Positions 50,398-62,123 of a DNA stretch of 64,000 nt are shown here, piece after piece. Both the position numbers and the translations under genes were made by a program. The DNA lies in the NCBI RefSeq assembly GCF_000004075.3, contig NC_026656.2, positions 19,168,607 to 19,232,606 on the forward strand. Reading direction: 5' to 3'. The DNA is from Cucumis sativus (Eukaryota > Streptophyta > Magnoliopsida > Cucurbitales > Cucurbitaceae). Below the pieces are notes generated by a model, which worked only from the letters and a program-made list of their open reading frames with translations, was not told where the DNA came from and did not search any database. The number at the start of each line of letters is the position of its first letter. Within the stretch, counting starts at the first letter, position 1.

Positions 50398-50492
50398 TTT
50401 ATTACACAAAAAAACAATGGAATATCACATGCACGTCCTTGCCCATAAGCACGTGCCACATACCATGCTTTATCCAACCAAAGGTCCATAGC
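50398..50492. repeat. Duplicated block, copy 1 (CAATGGAATATCACATGCAC block)
   Basis: Shares TTATTACACAA, AAAACAATGGAATATCACAT with GCAC following, a CAT/CACG-GCCAC segment, and CTTTATCCAACCAAAG with 51435-51538, in the same order and orientation about 1.04 kb apart. Contains a perfect G-box CACGTG (at about 50450). Confidence 0.8.
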
Positions 50493-51434
50493 CTATTGAT
50501 ATTCATGGATGTCTACGTTTACGTCACGTTTAAGAATCTGTAATAAAATTTGATCGATAGATTAATTGCAATGTGATTGTGTTCTTTCTTTTGTTCAACA
50601 ATTATGTACTTCAAAAAACAATTAAATCATTGATGTTCGAAATAGTTATAAGTAATTGGTATCTTAAGTAAATTAAATGTTGTTTTTCTAATTGGCTCTA
50701 TTTAACTTCAAGATGTTCGTCTATAAACACAACCTAAACATTGTCCTTACATTCAAGCTTAAAACACCCCAACTGAACTCAAGTAAATGTTGTGTGTTTC
50801 TAATGAGCTCATTTTACATAGCTTCTCCCGAAGTAAAAGTTTCGATTTTGTGTGTTAACGAGTTGGTTAACTTGTAAAATGTCAAACAAGTTACTTTTAC
50901 ACTAATATCCCAACTATATTTTGCAACAATTTGTTACCTCGTTAAGAAGTGGTTTAGTTTTTAATATTTTAAAATTTATGTATATTTTCTCTCAACTTGT
51001 TACGGTAATTATTTACACATTTATCAATTACATATTCATGTTTTGTTAGCGTTGTTTTTTACTAAATGATATGATCGACATAAAATAACAAATAAACAAT
51101 AAAGTTGAAAAAAGTGACCAAATTTGTGTAAAAAATAACATATACGAGACTAAGAAAACCAATTAATTTTTGTCAAAGTTCAAATTTACGTGCTCAACCT
51201 TAGCCACGACAAGAATCGCAAGTGACCCAACCCAAAGCATCGTCCTTAAATGAGAGTTGGTCCAAAGCGAGATCATGATGCTCGGTCTCAATCTGCCCTA
51301 ACAAGAAAAGAACAATAGAGGAAAAAGAAACATTTCTCCAATTGAATCCATCACATTCGAAGGCTTTAATTGTTGAACTTGACATATATATGTATGTGAC
51401 GGATGAATGGATCTAAAAACTAAAAAGAGAGTAA

Positions 51435-51538
51435 TTTATTACACAAGAAAACAATGGAATATCACATGCACACCTCATTCCCCAAATTGCACATGCCACG
51501 TAGGATACTTTATCCAACCAAAGCCTCATCACAGCCCA
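51435..51538. repeat. Duplicated block, copy 2 (CAATGGAATATCACATGCAC block)
   Basis: Second copy of the 50398 block, slightly longer. The G-box position is altered here to CACATGCCACGT, which keeps an ACGT core a few bases on. No coding potential seen in either copy. Confidence 0.8.
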
Positions 51539-53087
51539 TAACATTCAACTCATCACTCCTTCATCATTATTTACCTTAATCTATAGTCCAAATTTTAAAT
51601 GTAAAAAAAAAAAAAAAAAACCCGTATTTAAAATTGATTACACAAAATTGCCAAAAATAACAAGTTTGACAAAATATTTACGATATATAGTAAAATTTTT
51701 AGATTCTATCAATAATAAACATTGACAAATTGATAGTAATCTATCTATTTCTATTATGGATAAAATCCAAAAAAAATTGTTATAGCTCCTAAATATTTTA
51801 ATTTGTTTTGTTATTTTTAAGAATGTTCATTTTTTTATTGGTTGATCAATAAACTTGGTCTACACAATTTAAATATTTTAAAATTTCGTTCCAAAACACA
51901 AAATTGAAAGATTAAAATTATTTAATTGGATGTAATATAACTTGTTTTAATGTGCAAATTAAAAACTTTATAGAACCTGTCTACATACTTTTGAAAATAC
52001 ATAAACAATGTAAAACTCTAAGTTTAAATATACAAAACTTATATTTTAATCATTTGGGTTTTAAAACTTTCAAATTTAACGATGTATTTTTTATGGTGAT
52101 CTCGTAATGTCAAAAGTTTAAATTCATATTTTTATTGTTTCCGTTTGATATCAATTTAGATGGAATGTACTCTAGTTTCATATTATACAAATACAAAATC
52201 CAATATTAATTGGAAATGAAGCGACCCTTGTGGTTGTAAATTTTTAAAAAGCAATAAACCTTCCAAAATATGGTGTTTGTTAAATAGAAAAAGATAAAAA
52301 AATTAACCTTTAAATATTAATTGATTGAAAGTTGTGGATTTAGATTTTTCACATGGGGTTGCTTGACCTATTAAAAGAACAAAACAACAAAAAAAACAAC
52401 CAAAAAGAAAATTGTCTTCCACTAACCATCTAGCCTATAACGTAAAACCAATCATATACACATAGATAAAAAAAAGAACATAAACATAAATTCATATTAG
52501 ACTTTACTTGTTTTCGATTAATCAATCAAATATTTTCACGCGTGACAAAATTATTCTTATTTATTTTATAAAATACTTTTATTATTTACTTGATGTTAGT
52601 GATGTTGAGAATGTACAAAGATAGATGCATCTCATAAGACACCTAAGCATTACACTATATATAATATAAAACTTGTTTATTGATATATCTTGTCAATTTT
52701 GATTATATAAGACATCGACAATTAATCTATTCAAGTGGTGACTTTTTAGGCAAATTAATACAAAAAGAAGAAAGACAATCACAAGGTAAGCTATTCATAT
52801 GGGAATAATAATATATCAAAAAACCATATTTCTACGTAAAAAAAATAACTAAAAGAAGAAGCCAAAAGAGCACATGGCCATTTTATATGACATTTTTTTC
52901 TTCCACATTTGTTGTTTAAAACTTGAGAAAGTGTATTTTAAAATATTAAAAAACTTCATACAATACAACTAAACCGCTTGGTCCAATTCCGACCGACCGC
53001 AGCCAGTCCAAACCGGTTCTCGTCTTCTCGCCCACGAAGCCACATCACAACAACCGCTCAAAGAGGAGAATTTTCTTTACTCTGTAA

Positions 53088-56037
53088 ATGGAGGGGAGTA
53101 AGGGTTACGTGTGGGCAATTTCAGCCGGTCTCAACGCTGCTTTTGCCGCCATTGCAGCCAAGCTTTTCTCCTATACGGTAATCTTTATCCATTTCATTTG
53201 TTTCACTCACGAACCCAATACAATAGCTCATAGATGCGATGATTTGTCCTAATTATTATGAACCAACACAATCGAAACCTGTTTTTTCGATTGCATCGAT
53301 TGTTTATCATTCTTGTTTTAACTTCGAATCATATGGAAATCGCCTCCGCCGTCTGTTTTGCACCCATAAAATCAGCTGGGAAGGATTTTGGTTAGTATTG
53401 TAGTTGTTGGAAGTTCAAGTTAGCAATCTGAGTACATTTCCCCCCACCTGGTCAATTCAGGTTAGGTTTAGAGTGTGGTTATAACATCCATCAGTTCTTG
53501 CTAATCCGAGAATAGGTGGATAAGGTACACGCTATTATCTCGAATGTTGATGGTTTGATCCACTCACAATTTTTGAGCTCAAGAAAGCATCCATCGTTAT
53601 TTGGGGATTTTTTGGGTTGGCTTGTTGTGTCTAATTTCTTATAACGTGAAGCGTTGGGGATAAGTAGTTTAAGGAAGAAAAATAAGTGGCTGTGGAGGTT
53701 CTCAAAAGGGTTAACTGAGTTGTGTTGTGGCATGGTAACGGTGAAGATGAGCTGGGGTGGTTTACCCACAGCATGGAAGGGCGGGAAGGAAGTTCTCGGT
53801 GTATCTCCAAATTCAGTTGTCATATCATCTGGAGATTTTTGTTCAGCTATGTTCGTAATAGGAGGAAGGATTCGTTTTGGAAGGAAATGTCTGGGTAATT
53901 TACAATTTGCAGCTAGATTCCCATTGTTCTTCTTAGTTTGAAGTGGGATAATTAATCGGTCTTAGGTGCTTGGTTAGAGCCTAGAGGCAACTTGATTTTG
54001 TAACGTTGTTGCTACAGGAAGAGGGAATGGGAGAGCTAAAACTACAAGTTTCGTTGGGTCTCCTTGTGAGTTGTGTTCAGTGATCGTTGACTCTCAATTA
54101 TTGTTACGAGGAAGAGAATTGGAAAAGAGGAAAATGTCAAATGATATGTTAATGCAACTAGGAATGTTGTGAGTGAGCACATGACTTGGTTATGACATGG
54201 GCAGGGTGTGTTTATTTTAGGGGGTATTTGTATATAGCAGGAATAGAGAGGTATCTTTTTGGTTAGTATAACCTTGAACTTGTCTGGGAATTTGGGGAGA
54301 GGGAAGCTCTTGAGCTATCCCTAGCGCACGTTGATGTACCTTCGATAAGAATTGTTCTACCAGCGTTAATTTTTTGGGGGAAAACAAGAGACATTGACAT
54401 TTTTATCCCTCGGGCAGCCAATTTCTTGGTAAAACCCTTGTTAGATGTATTCACTCTTCTTCACCACCAGTGGACTTCCAAGACTTTGTAAAGTATGAAA
54501 ATTCGATGTTTTGATGTACATTTGTCACTTAAAATAAGATTGGTGAAATACAAAGAAAGTGTCTTAGCAACTTTTTTAAGTCGTAGTTATTCTGTGTGCT
54601 AGGTATGCAAGTAGGGGAGGTTCAAGCTCATCTATTCTTCACTGTTCTCATGGTTCAAAATGTTGGGAAGGAATATTTCACCTCCTTGAAGTCTGAACAA
54701 TAACGGTCATTGATTCTTCTCCCGTTGAAAATATCTGTCAGTTTACTTGATCAAAGATTAAAGAGCTAGGTCAAAATTTTGGATCAAATCTATAATATCC
54801 AATTGTGAATCTATGATATAGAGGAAACCAAAAGGTTCTCTAAGGCAAGTGCATTGCTTGGGAGAAGAGAGTAGGTCTGGGGTGACGGCATGCATCTCCC
54901 TGGAGTGCTTTATCTAGCTCTTTTTTTTTCTACAATTACTCTTCACGTGTAAATTGTAATTAATTCTAATTGAAATTGTGGTACTTTCATAGAAATCTCA
55001 ATGGGGTTCATGTAAATTTTTGGTCTAACTTCTCCATACATCAACAAGAACATTCTTGTTGCCACTGTATTGACAATGCTGCTATAAACTGAAAGCCGAC
55101 ATACCGTGTTTCCCTCTTACCTTTGTTTTGATTTTAGCATTTATTTTTTGAACAGTTAATTAGGTATGTTCTGGTAATTGCGTTCAACTTGGCAATGTGG
55201 GGATGTTATGTCAATAGCTTAAAAGCTCTCTCGTCATTACAAGCTACAGGGACAAACTTTTCAGCTAACTTTCTTTGTTCTGGTCTAGCCGGTTTCTTTT
55301 TGTTCGAAGAAGCATTATCATTTCGGGTAAGTCCTTGATCATATCCATTGCTCGTTTCCCAATTCCCAATTCCCAATTCCCAATTTCTAAATTGTTGTTT
55401 ATTTCTTTATCAATTTGCCCAACAACAAAATAGTTTATTCTTTTAGTCAAAATATTGGTTGAATTTTACATGCCAGACAACGATCATAATATATCATGCG
55501 GCAGTTCAGGCAATTGGTCCGATTTTCATGGCCTTTAACTCTGTTTATGCCTGGTAGTTATGTCTCTTACTCTCCAACAGATCTGAAATTTCTTTCTTCT
55601 TATTTAAGTTCACTTGTGATGTTTGCCACCAAATCTTTTCTATTACTGCATTAGCAGAGTTGATAGACCTCTTTGTATGGTCGTGTTTTTGTAATCTAAC
55701 GAGCTGTTGGTTGTTACCATTTTGTTAAACTCGATGTGTTCAAGTATCAGTATTTTGTCAATCAATGTAGAAGTCAGCAATGACAATGAAGAATACTTGC
55801 TACTTAAGGAGTAGTACTTGGGAATCGTCCACTTCATTTTTTGTTCGAACTTCGATATTTTCCCACTTGCCAAAATTTGCTGTAGCCGTTATAGTTTCAA
55901 GCATCCAACACATTCAAACCTGCATCTCTTAACATCAATGCACTCTTTTCCAGTGGTTTGTAGGTGCGTTATTGATTGTCATCGGCGTGCTGATTTTGAA
56001 TAAATCGAGCATTGAGAAGAAGGAAAGCAAGGACTGA
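53088..56037 (+). CDS. Small TMEM42/EamA-like multi-pass membrane protein
   Basis: Three coding exons, 53088-53177, 55156-55326, 55954-56037; 114 residues, GT/AG junctions, frame closed. Three to four hydrophobic segments: AISAGLNAAFAAIAAKLFSY, VLVIAFNLAMWGCYVNSL, FLCSGLAGFFLF and WFVGALLIVIGVLIL, then a short Lys/Glu-rich tail. The ANFLCSGL...GxxxFxExxSxRWxxGxxLxxxGxxL pattern is that of eukaryotic TMEM42 and of half-size drug/metabolite-transporter (EamA) proteins. Half-size members often work as dimers. Substrate unknown. Intron one is 1978 bases and contains what looks like a LINE remnant; intron two contains a possible cassette exon (55477-55553). Confidence 0.8.
53640..53940 (+). mobile_element. 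Probable LINE (non-LTR) coding remnant within intron one
   Basis: A frame of 95 codons in the first intron of the TMEM42-like gene reads KNKWLWRFSKGL, then later GGRIRFGRKCLGN. This recalls the segment C-terminal to the reverse transcriptase of plant L1-type elements, where NKWLWRF and GRRIRFWxDxWLGN-like motifs occur in that order and at about that spacing. No reverse-transcriptase core or poly-A tail was found. Fragmentary, so low confidence. Confidence 0.35.
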
Positions 56038-58990
56038 ACTTTGCTCTTAGTTTGTCATCAATTGTTTCGTCATGTACCCCTGCCTTTGTACATGAACAAA
56101 TTCTCTGATTCTTGAAACAAACGAAAGGTCAAATTTGCGACGTGTTTGAAATCAAGCCATTTGAAGTTATAGCGGGGTAGCTCTGTCAACGGCGGACATT
56201 GTTCTTGACGTGCAGGTAATATCTTGAGATGTGAATTAAGGAAGTATCCATCTGCTCAAGTTTTCTCAGTTTCGATTATAGAATTGACGACTTTCTGTTT
56301 GCTAAACAATACTCTTCGTTCTTCTACACAAATATTTAACTATTTGTTGAAATGCTTTTGAATTTTGATAAATTTTTTATTTAGTTTTTTCTATATTCAA
56401 ATTTATTTCACTAAATTTAATTTAGATTTGATCTCCATTTTAAAATGTTACTTTCTTGTCGCTTAAGTATTAATTTAGCATTCATTTGGTCTCTAAGATC
56501 TAAGGCTTGCTTTGGTATTTCAGTTTGTCTCAAAATAATTATGAAATATAATTTTAAAATTAATTTTTATTACAACTATGAATATGGTGATAAAGTCGTG
56601 ACAACTACTTTGGTAGTGAAAACTTAAAATTAGTTTTAATAGTGATAAAAGAAAATCAATGAGAACTAATTGGCTATAATTAATTAAACTCCTTGAAATT
56701 AAGCAATGGACATTAAATGTTGAATTAAACTAAAAAATTATAAATAAAAAAATATTGAAAAATCTATAAATTAAATAAAAATTTGATCTGAGAAACAAGT
56801 TTTTTATTTTCTTGTTAGAAAAATACATTATTATAAATGTTATAAGTCTTTAAAATATTAATGATAAAATTGTATTTTGTTATATTTGGTAAATAATTTG
56901 ATTTGTTTTGCTATTTTTAAAATTACACACAAAATATTTTTTCCTTTTTTAAATTTTATCACTGTTTCTATATTTGGTATGCTTAGGAATTTATGAAATT
57001 TTAAAGGTAAGAAACGGGACTATCCATTTAAACATATATATACTATTAAATATTTTGTGTGTTCATATCCATAGTCTAAATTACATTCGTGCACGATATA
57101 TACGACTTTGGCTTGAATACTGGTAAAGTGAGTAAAAACCTTGACTATCCCGTTCAAATATATGAAACAAATGTATTTGTTGACTACCTGTTATACTTAT
57201 ATAGTTGTAAGGAAAAATTATATGACAATTTGTTCAAATATGTATTATATAAATTACACCTACACGATGAAAAATAAATAAAATCACTTTATGTTTAAGC
57301 ACCTTAATCTAGACAATTACAATGAAAAAATTATGAATACGTGTAAGAACAGAATGAACAACGTATAGATATAAATAGTATGTTTTCACATCCCACTTAT
57401 ACATAGTAAATACCACGACGTATATTTCTCATTAATTTTAACGGATACTACGAAACAATTCAATTGTTTTAAACTAATGAATAGAAAATTAACAATCAAC
57501 CATGAAAACAATGTAAAAAATATAACAGCGTGAATTCAATGACTGAATAGCATTTTAAAAATTTAGGAATGAAATGACTCAAAATGTTGTTTTTTTTAAA
57601 AAAAAAAAATAAAATAAACGAGATGAACGACATGTCGTCGTCACTGTGTGTTGATTTGATGTGTCGTCCAAAGGGAGGAGGGGGGAAAGTTGAAAAATGC
57701 ATTAAAGAGCACTGTGTTTCCCGGTTTCTTTCATGAAAATAGAATACATCCTGACCCTCCCTTTCCCATTTTCTACGGCTCAGATTAACCCTAATCCTCC
57801 GTCTCCATCAAATTTTCATCATCGAGTTTTCCATTTTATATTCAATTATAAGGTTATATATATATATATATATTATTTATTTATTTATTATTATTTTAGT
57901 TTTAAGATTGTCAAATAAAAAAAATTAAAAGTCCAAAGTCAAATTTGAGAAATGTTTGGAAGAGTTCGTAAAATATTTTTTTAAAATTTGTTAGTTTCAT
58001 AATTGCTTGGAAATACAAATAATTACAATCAAATTAAGGTTTTGTTTTATACTCTTAATCATTATTTGGTTAATAACATTTTAAAATGTATGTTTTAAAG
58101 GTTAAAGTATATATTTGTAGTTATTATACATATGCTCAATTTGGTATGTATCGTACAAAATGTTTCAATTCAATTAGTCACGAATGATCTTAAATATATA
58201 TGTTATTTCAACTAATGATCTTAAACATATATATTATTTCAATTTCATTGAATGATGTTGGTCGAGGTGAATTCATAAGTTAGAGTGCCAAAATTGAATC
58301 CAGTTTAATAGTATTTGAAATACATATTTTTTTTCTCGAGATTAAAAGTTTCTATTTCAACGTTTGAGTTAATAAATAAATGTTAAAAAAAATGACGTCT
58401 AAATAAAAAGTAATTAAATTTTGAAATAGGTTTTAATTATACACCTATTAATTGTAACTTTGAAAACTTTGAAATAAAAAAACATAATAATCTACCAACA
58501 TGATTTCCTTTACATAGAAGGTTAAAATCATTATTGTAATTCACTTGTAGTTAGAAACGTTTTATAACATTATCACTTACAATTATATTTTTAAGATCGT
58601 TGTCTCAATTTACATAAATATGTAAATATCATAAAATAAATAGTTTTTACTCCACACAATTATATAGTTAAAAAGAACACTCTTCTTATAAAAACTAAAA
58701 AAAAATAAAAGCAAATCAAAAGTTTGGATTTTTTAATTCCCTTTGTCACAACCGTAAAAATGTAGAAACATATTAGATACAATATTGAATTTTTTTACTT
58801 CACATACTTGAAAATTTGAAAAAACAATACAAACTTGAAATCCACGATATAAAAAAGAAATTGAACATTCATGGACATAAAGAAAGCTCCCAAAAAGTGT
58901 AGGACACATTTGATATAATTCAACTAAAAGAATATTAAACCCAAAAAATGGAGAAAAATTGCATTAGAAAATTTGAAAATGACACAAAGC
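56038..58990. other. Intergenic, A/T-rich
   Basis: 3' end of the TMEM42-like gene, then A/T-rich DNA. A less A/T-rich island at 57640-57840 has a telo-box-like AACCCTAAT at about 57786 and a CT-rich run, so it could be an undescribed transcript start. A short tandem duplication of ~30 bases is at 58183-58243 (AATGATCTTAAA unit) and a TA run at 57850-57872. No gene called. Confidence 0.55.
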
Positions 58991-58994
58991 TAAC

Positions 58995-59028
58995 AAAAAA
59001 GAAAAAAAAAGAAAAAGAAAAAGAAAAA

Positions 59029-59063
<35 letters not shown>
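58995..59063 (+). repeat. Polypurine tract ending in (GA)n, BPC promoter or leader
   Basis: 69 bases of A and G only: G-interrupted A runs, then about 15 uninterrupted GA units (59033-59062). It sits about 130 bases before the leader donor at 59191. Directly relevant because the downstream gene encodes a protein family that binds GA-rich repeats. Confidence 0.9.
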
Positions 59064-59065
<2 letters not shown>

Positions 59066-61002
59066 CCTTTGTCCCTCTGCTCTGCTTACAACTGTTCTTT
59101 CCACAGATTTTCAATCCTTTTCTTTTCTCCATCTTCATCTCTTTTCCTTTTTCTTCTTCTTTCTTCAGTTCTTCATCTCTCCTTCTCACTGGTAAGCTTT
59201 CATTTCTCTTTCCCTTTTGATTTCTTATATGTTTTTCCCTTTTCCCTAATCCCACTTTCTATTTTGGTTTTTTATTTCCATTTCCTGCTTTTTACTCCTT
59301 TGAATCATATCTGTTTCTATCACTTCTTCCTTATTCTATCTTTCTCCTGCTTACTCTCACTCCAATCTTTGTGAAATCTGCTTTAATTTACTGCTTATTT
59401 GCTGTTTTTGAAACTTGCTGTGTGATTTGTGGCGTTTTTTTTTCTTCTAGGGTTTCGTTTGCTTCTGGTTGTTATTGTTCTTTTTAGCTCAGAATTTGTT
59501 GTGGGGTTGTTTTATTTTTCGTTTTGAGTTGAGGGTTCTGCTTTAAGCTCACGGCTCGAAGCTGAAAAGTTGACTCCCGTTTACTTTCCTGGTTATAGTA
59601 ATTAAAGAATCGGATCTTTATGAGTTTTGCTTTCTTCATAATCTTTTAGCCCTTTTTGCCCTATTTTTCAGCTGGTTTGAGCTCGTTGAAACCGATGAAT
59701 ACGCTTTTTGTGACTGCTTTGACTTGATTGTTTTTGCTGTATCTACTGAATTTTTGTACTGGAAACTAAGGCAGGAGAGGGAAATTACAGAAACATTGTT
59801 GGGGTTTATTTATTTTTGAAGTGTGATTAATTTATGTTGAATTTGATTGTTTAGATGATCTGATGGAGGATGAGATGGGGAAGGTGCGTCAGCCATTTGA
59901 GCTGACTGGAGGTCGAAATTTCTAACGATGGTTTCTTAAGTGGATTCTTCGTTTGGTCTTCTGATTCCAGGTGAAGTATCTACTGCTCCGAACTCACGTA
60001 CATCTTGTTTCTGCTTATGATTACTTGCTTAGACTGTGGATAAAGTGCTCTGCTGCTTAACTGTATTACTTCATACCTGAGCTTTAATTCCACAAGACAG
60101 TTATTTCTCTCTCTCGATTGTTTATTGTTGCCCAGAAGTTGTAGAGGTGTTTTTAGATCTTCCCTTTTATGGATGTGTATATGTATACAATTTTTGCAAC
60201 CCTAGTTGGTCAGGTCGGTTAGTGTCTTCTTTGTTTGGTCAGAATTTTGAATGTTTCTCTTAATGGAAGTCAATAGACTTAACTTGTGGTAGTAACTTGT
60301 GTATACAATAAAGGGAGTGATGCGTCCGTTGTTGGAATGATGTTGTATTGATTGCCACCTCCTCGATCAATTAGAGTTGGTTCTTTAAGGGGTTATATTT
60401 GGCTTTGGCTTGTAGTTTTATCTGAATTTTTTATTTGTGCCACCGGAGTTTGATTTTGAATTTGAATAAACTAATATTATTCTCTTTATTTAGAGAGTGA
60501 ACGGTATCAAACATCAATGTCAAGAAAAGTGAAATTACATCGTCAATTTATTTGAAAAATAAAGTTATAAACACACTTTCACTCCTAAGTTTCTTTAACT
60601 TTGACTTTGTTCTTAGAATTTAAAAATGAGAGAAAGTAAATATAAATTTCAAAGATAAACTAAAATAAAACTATTATAAGTTGGAGCTCCGTTTGGGATG
60701 ATTGTTCTCACATTTTTCTTTTACTCATGGTTTTGATTGTTGGCTCATTTTTAATAACAAAAATATATATTTTTGATTTTCTCTTTTTGCGCTGAATAGA
60801 AGTATTTCTTTTGAGGTTCACCAATATGTGAATATTTTATTTGAGACAGCATTTTCTTAGCTTGCATTCTTTCTCTTCATAGTGTATATCATAGTTAGGT
60901 AACATATTGGTAACATTTAAGCATATGAATGATTGCCATTTTGTTTGCAGTGGAGCTTTTTCATTACTGTATCTGTGTTGGTTATTCGTTTTGGAGTCAC
61001 AA
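59064..61002 (+). promoter_or_regulatory. Spliced 5' leader of the BPC gene
   Basis: CT-rich first exon ending at 59191 (CACTG/gtaagc), second leader exon 59855-59970 (ttag/ATGATC to TTCCAG/gtgaag), third from 60951 (tttgcag/TGG) into the coding start at 61003. Introns of about 660 and 980 bases. First-exon start is not determined. Confidence 0.6.
59863..59925 (+). promoter_or_regulatory. 20-codon upstream ORF in BPC leader exon two
   Basis: ATG at 59863 opens 20 codons (MEDEMGKVRQPFELTGGRNF) and stops at TAA 59923-59925, all within the second leader exon. A three-codon-or-less ATG-stop (ATGATCTGA) precedes it at 59855. In the spliced leader these would be met by ribosomes before the main ATG and could lower translation. 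Confidence 0.45.
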
Positions 61003-62123
61003 ATGGATGACAGTGGACACCGTGAGAATGGAAGGCACAAACCAGATCAGTATAAGTCAGCTCAGGGTCAGGTATATCAAGATTAAACTAATGCCATACA
61101 GTCTCTTTCAAGTATTTCAAATTGAAACAATTTAGCAAACTTTGAATCAATCCGTTTGAATTTTTGCCTTGGCAGTGGATGATGCAGCATCAGCCCTCAA
61201 TGAAGCAGATAATGGCAATTATGGCTGAAAGAGACGCAGCCATTCAAGAAAGAAATTTGGCCCTCTCGGAGAAAAAGGCTGCACTGGCAGAGCGAGACAT
61301 GGCATATCTACAGCGAGACGCTGCAATTGCAGAGAGGAACAATGCCCTTTTGGAACGAGACAACGCCATTGCTACTCTTCAGTATCGTGAAAACTCCATA
61401 AATAACAATTTATCATGTCCACCAGGATGCCAAATTGCTAGGGGAGTGAAGCATATACATCATCCACAGCAGCAACACACACATCATGTGCCTCACATGA
61501 ATGAGAATAATTACAATTCAAGAGAAATGCTTGCTTCCAACGACCCTTGCCCAACATCCCCTGTCGCTTCTGAATCAACAAAGGCACGACGAAACAAGCG
61601 TCCAAAAGAGGGAAAGACAGTCCCAACACCAAACAAGAAAGTTTCAAAAGGTCCACGGAAGGTCAAAAGGGAGGCTGAAGACTTGAACAAAATAATGTTG
61701 GGGAAGTCACAAGAATGGAAGGATGGAATTGGTATAATGAGTGCAGGTGACGATCTTAATAAACAGTTGGTAGTATCAAAATCAGATTGGAAAGGCCAGG
61801 ATTTAGGATTAAACCAGGTTGCATTTGACGAATCAACCATGCCAGCTCCTATATGCTCCTGCACAGGAGTAATAAGACAATGCTACAAATGGGGGAATGG
61901 TGGATGGCAATCTGCATGTTGTACTACCACCCTCTCAATGTATCCATTACCTGCCGTTCCCAACAAACGACATGCTCGACTTGGCGGTCGGAAAATGAGC
62001 GGAAGTGCTTTTAACAAACTGCTTAGCCGCCTTGCAGCCGAAGGCCACGACCTATCCGCTCCAGTTGATCTTAAAAATCACTGGGCAAAGCATGGAACAA
62101 ATCGTTACATCACCATCAAGTAG
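61003..62123 (+). CDS. BPC: BASIC PENTACYSTEINE (BPC) transcription factor, class II
   Basis: Two coding exons, 61003-61071 and 61176-62123; 338 residues (Arabidopsis BPC6 is about 340). Residues 34-94 form a coiled coil of repeated ERDxAIxERNxAL units, the Ala-zipper of class II BPC proteins (BPC4-6). A basic nuclear-localisation stretch lies at 160-188 ([11 protein letters not shown] ... KGPRKVKR). The C-terminal DNA-binding domain holds the five invariant cysteines at 250, 252, 259, 271 and 272, then RxGGRKMSGxAFxKLL and the terminal HGTNRY(I/V)TIK. BPC factors bind GA-rich (GAGA) elements, control homeotic and hormone genes and recruit Polycomb complexes. A GA tract in its own leader region hints at self-regulation. 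Confidence 0.97.

Larger units (their letters stand above)
49896..53087. other. Intergenic, with a second duplicated non-coding pair
   Basis: 3' end of the glyoxal-oxidase-like gene, then A/T-rich DNA. Two ~100-base blocks at 50398-50492 and 51435-51538 are clearly related. A poly-A run is at 51602-51620 and a diverged dispersed repeat at about 51630-51830. No gene recognised; a small minus-strand frame at 51200-51385 has no known product. Confidence 0.6.

Noticed and set aside
51200-51385. Minus-strand frame of 61 codons
   Set aside because: Has an ordinary-looking composition but no family, no splice partners and lies between two duplicated non-coding blocks.
58935-59255. Minus-strand open frame of about 106 codons across the GA tract
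   Set aside because: It is a by-product of the GA/CT repeat (runs of SLSLSL and FSFSFF) and lies antisense to the BPC leader; no protein family.
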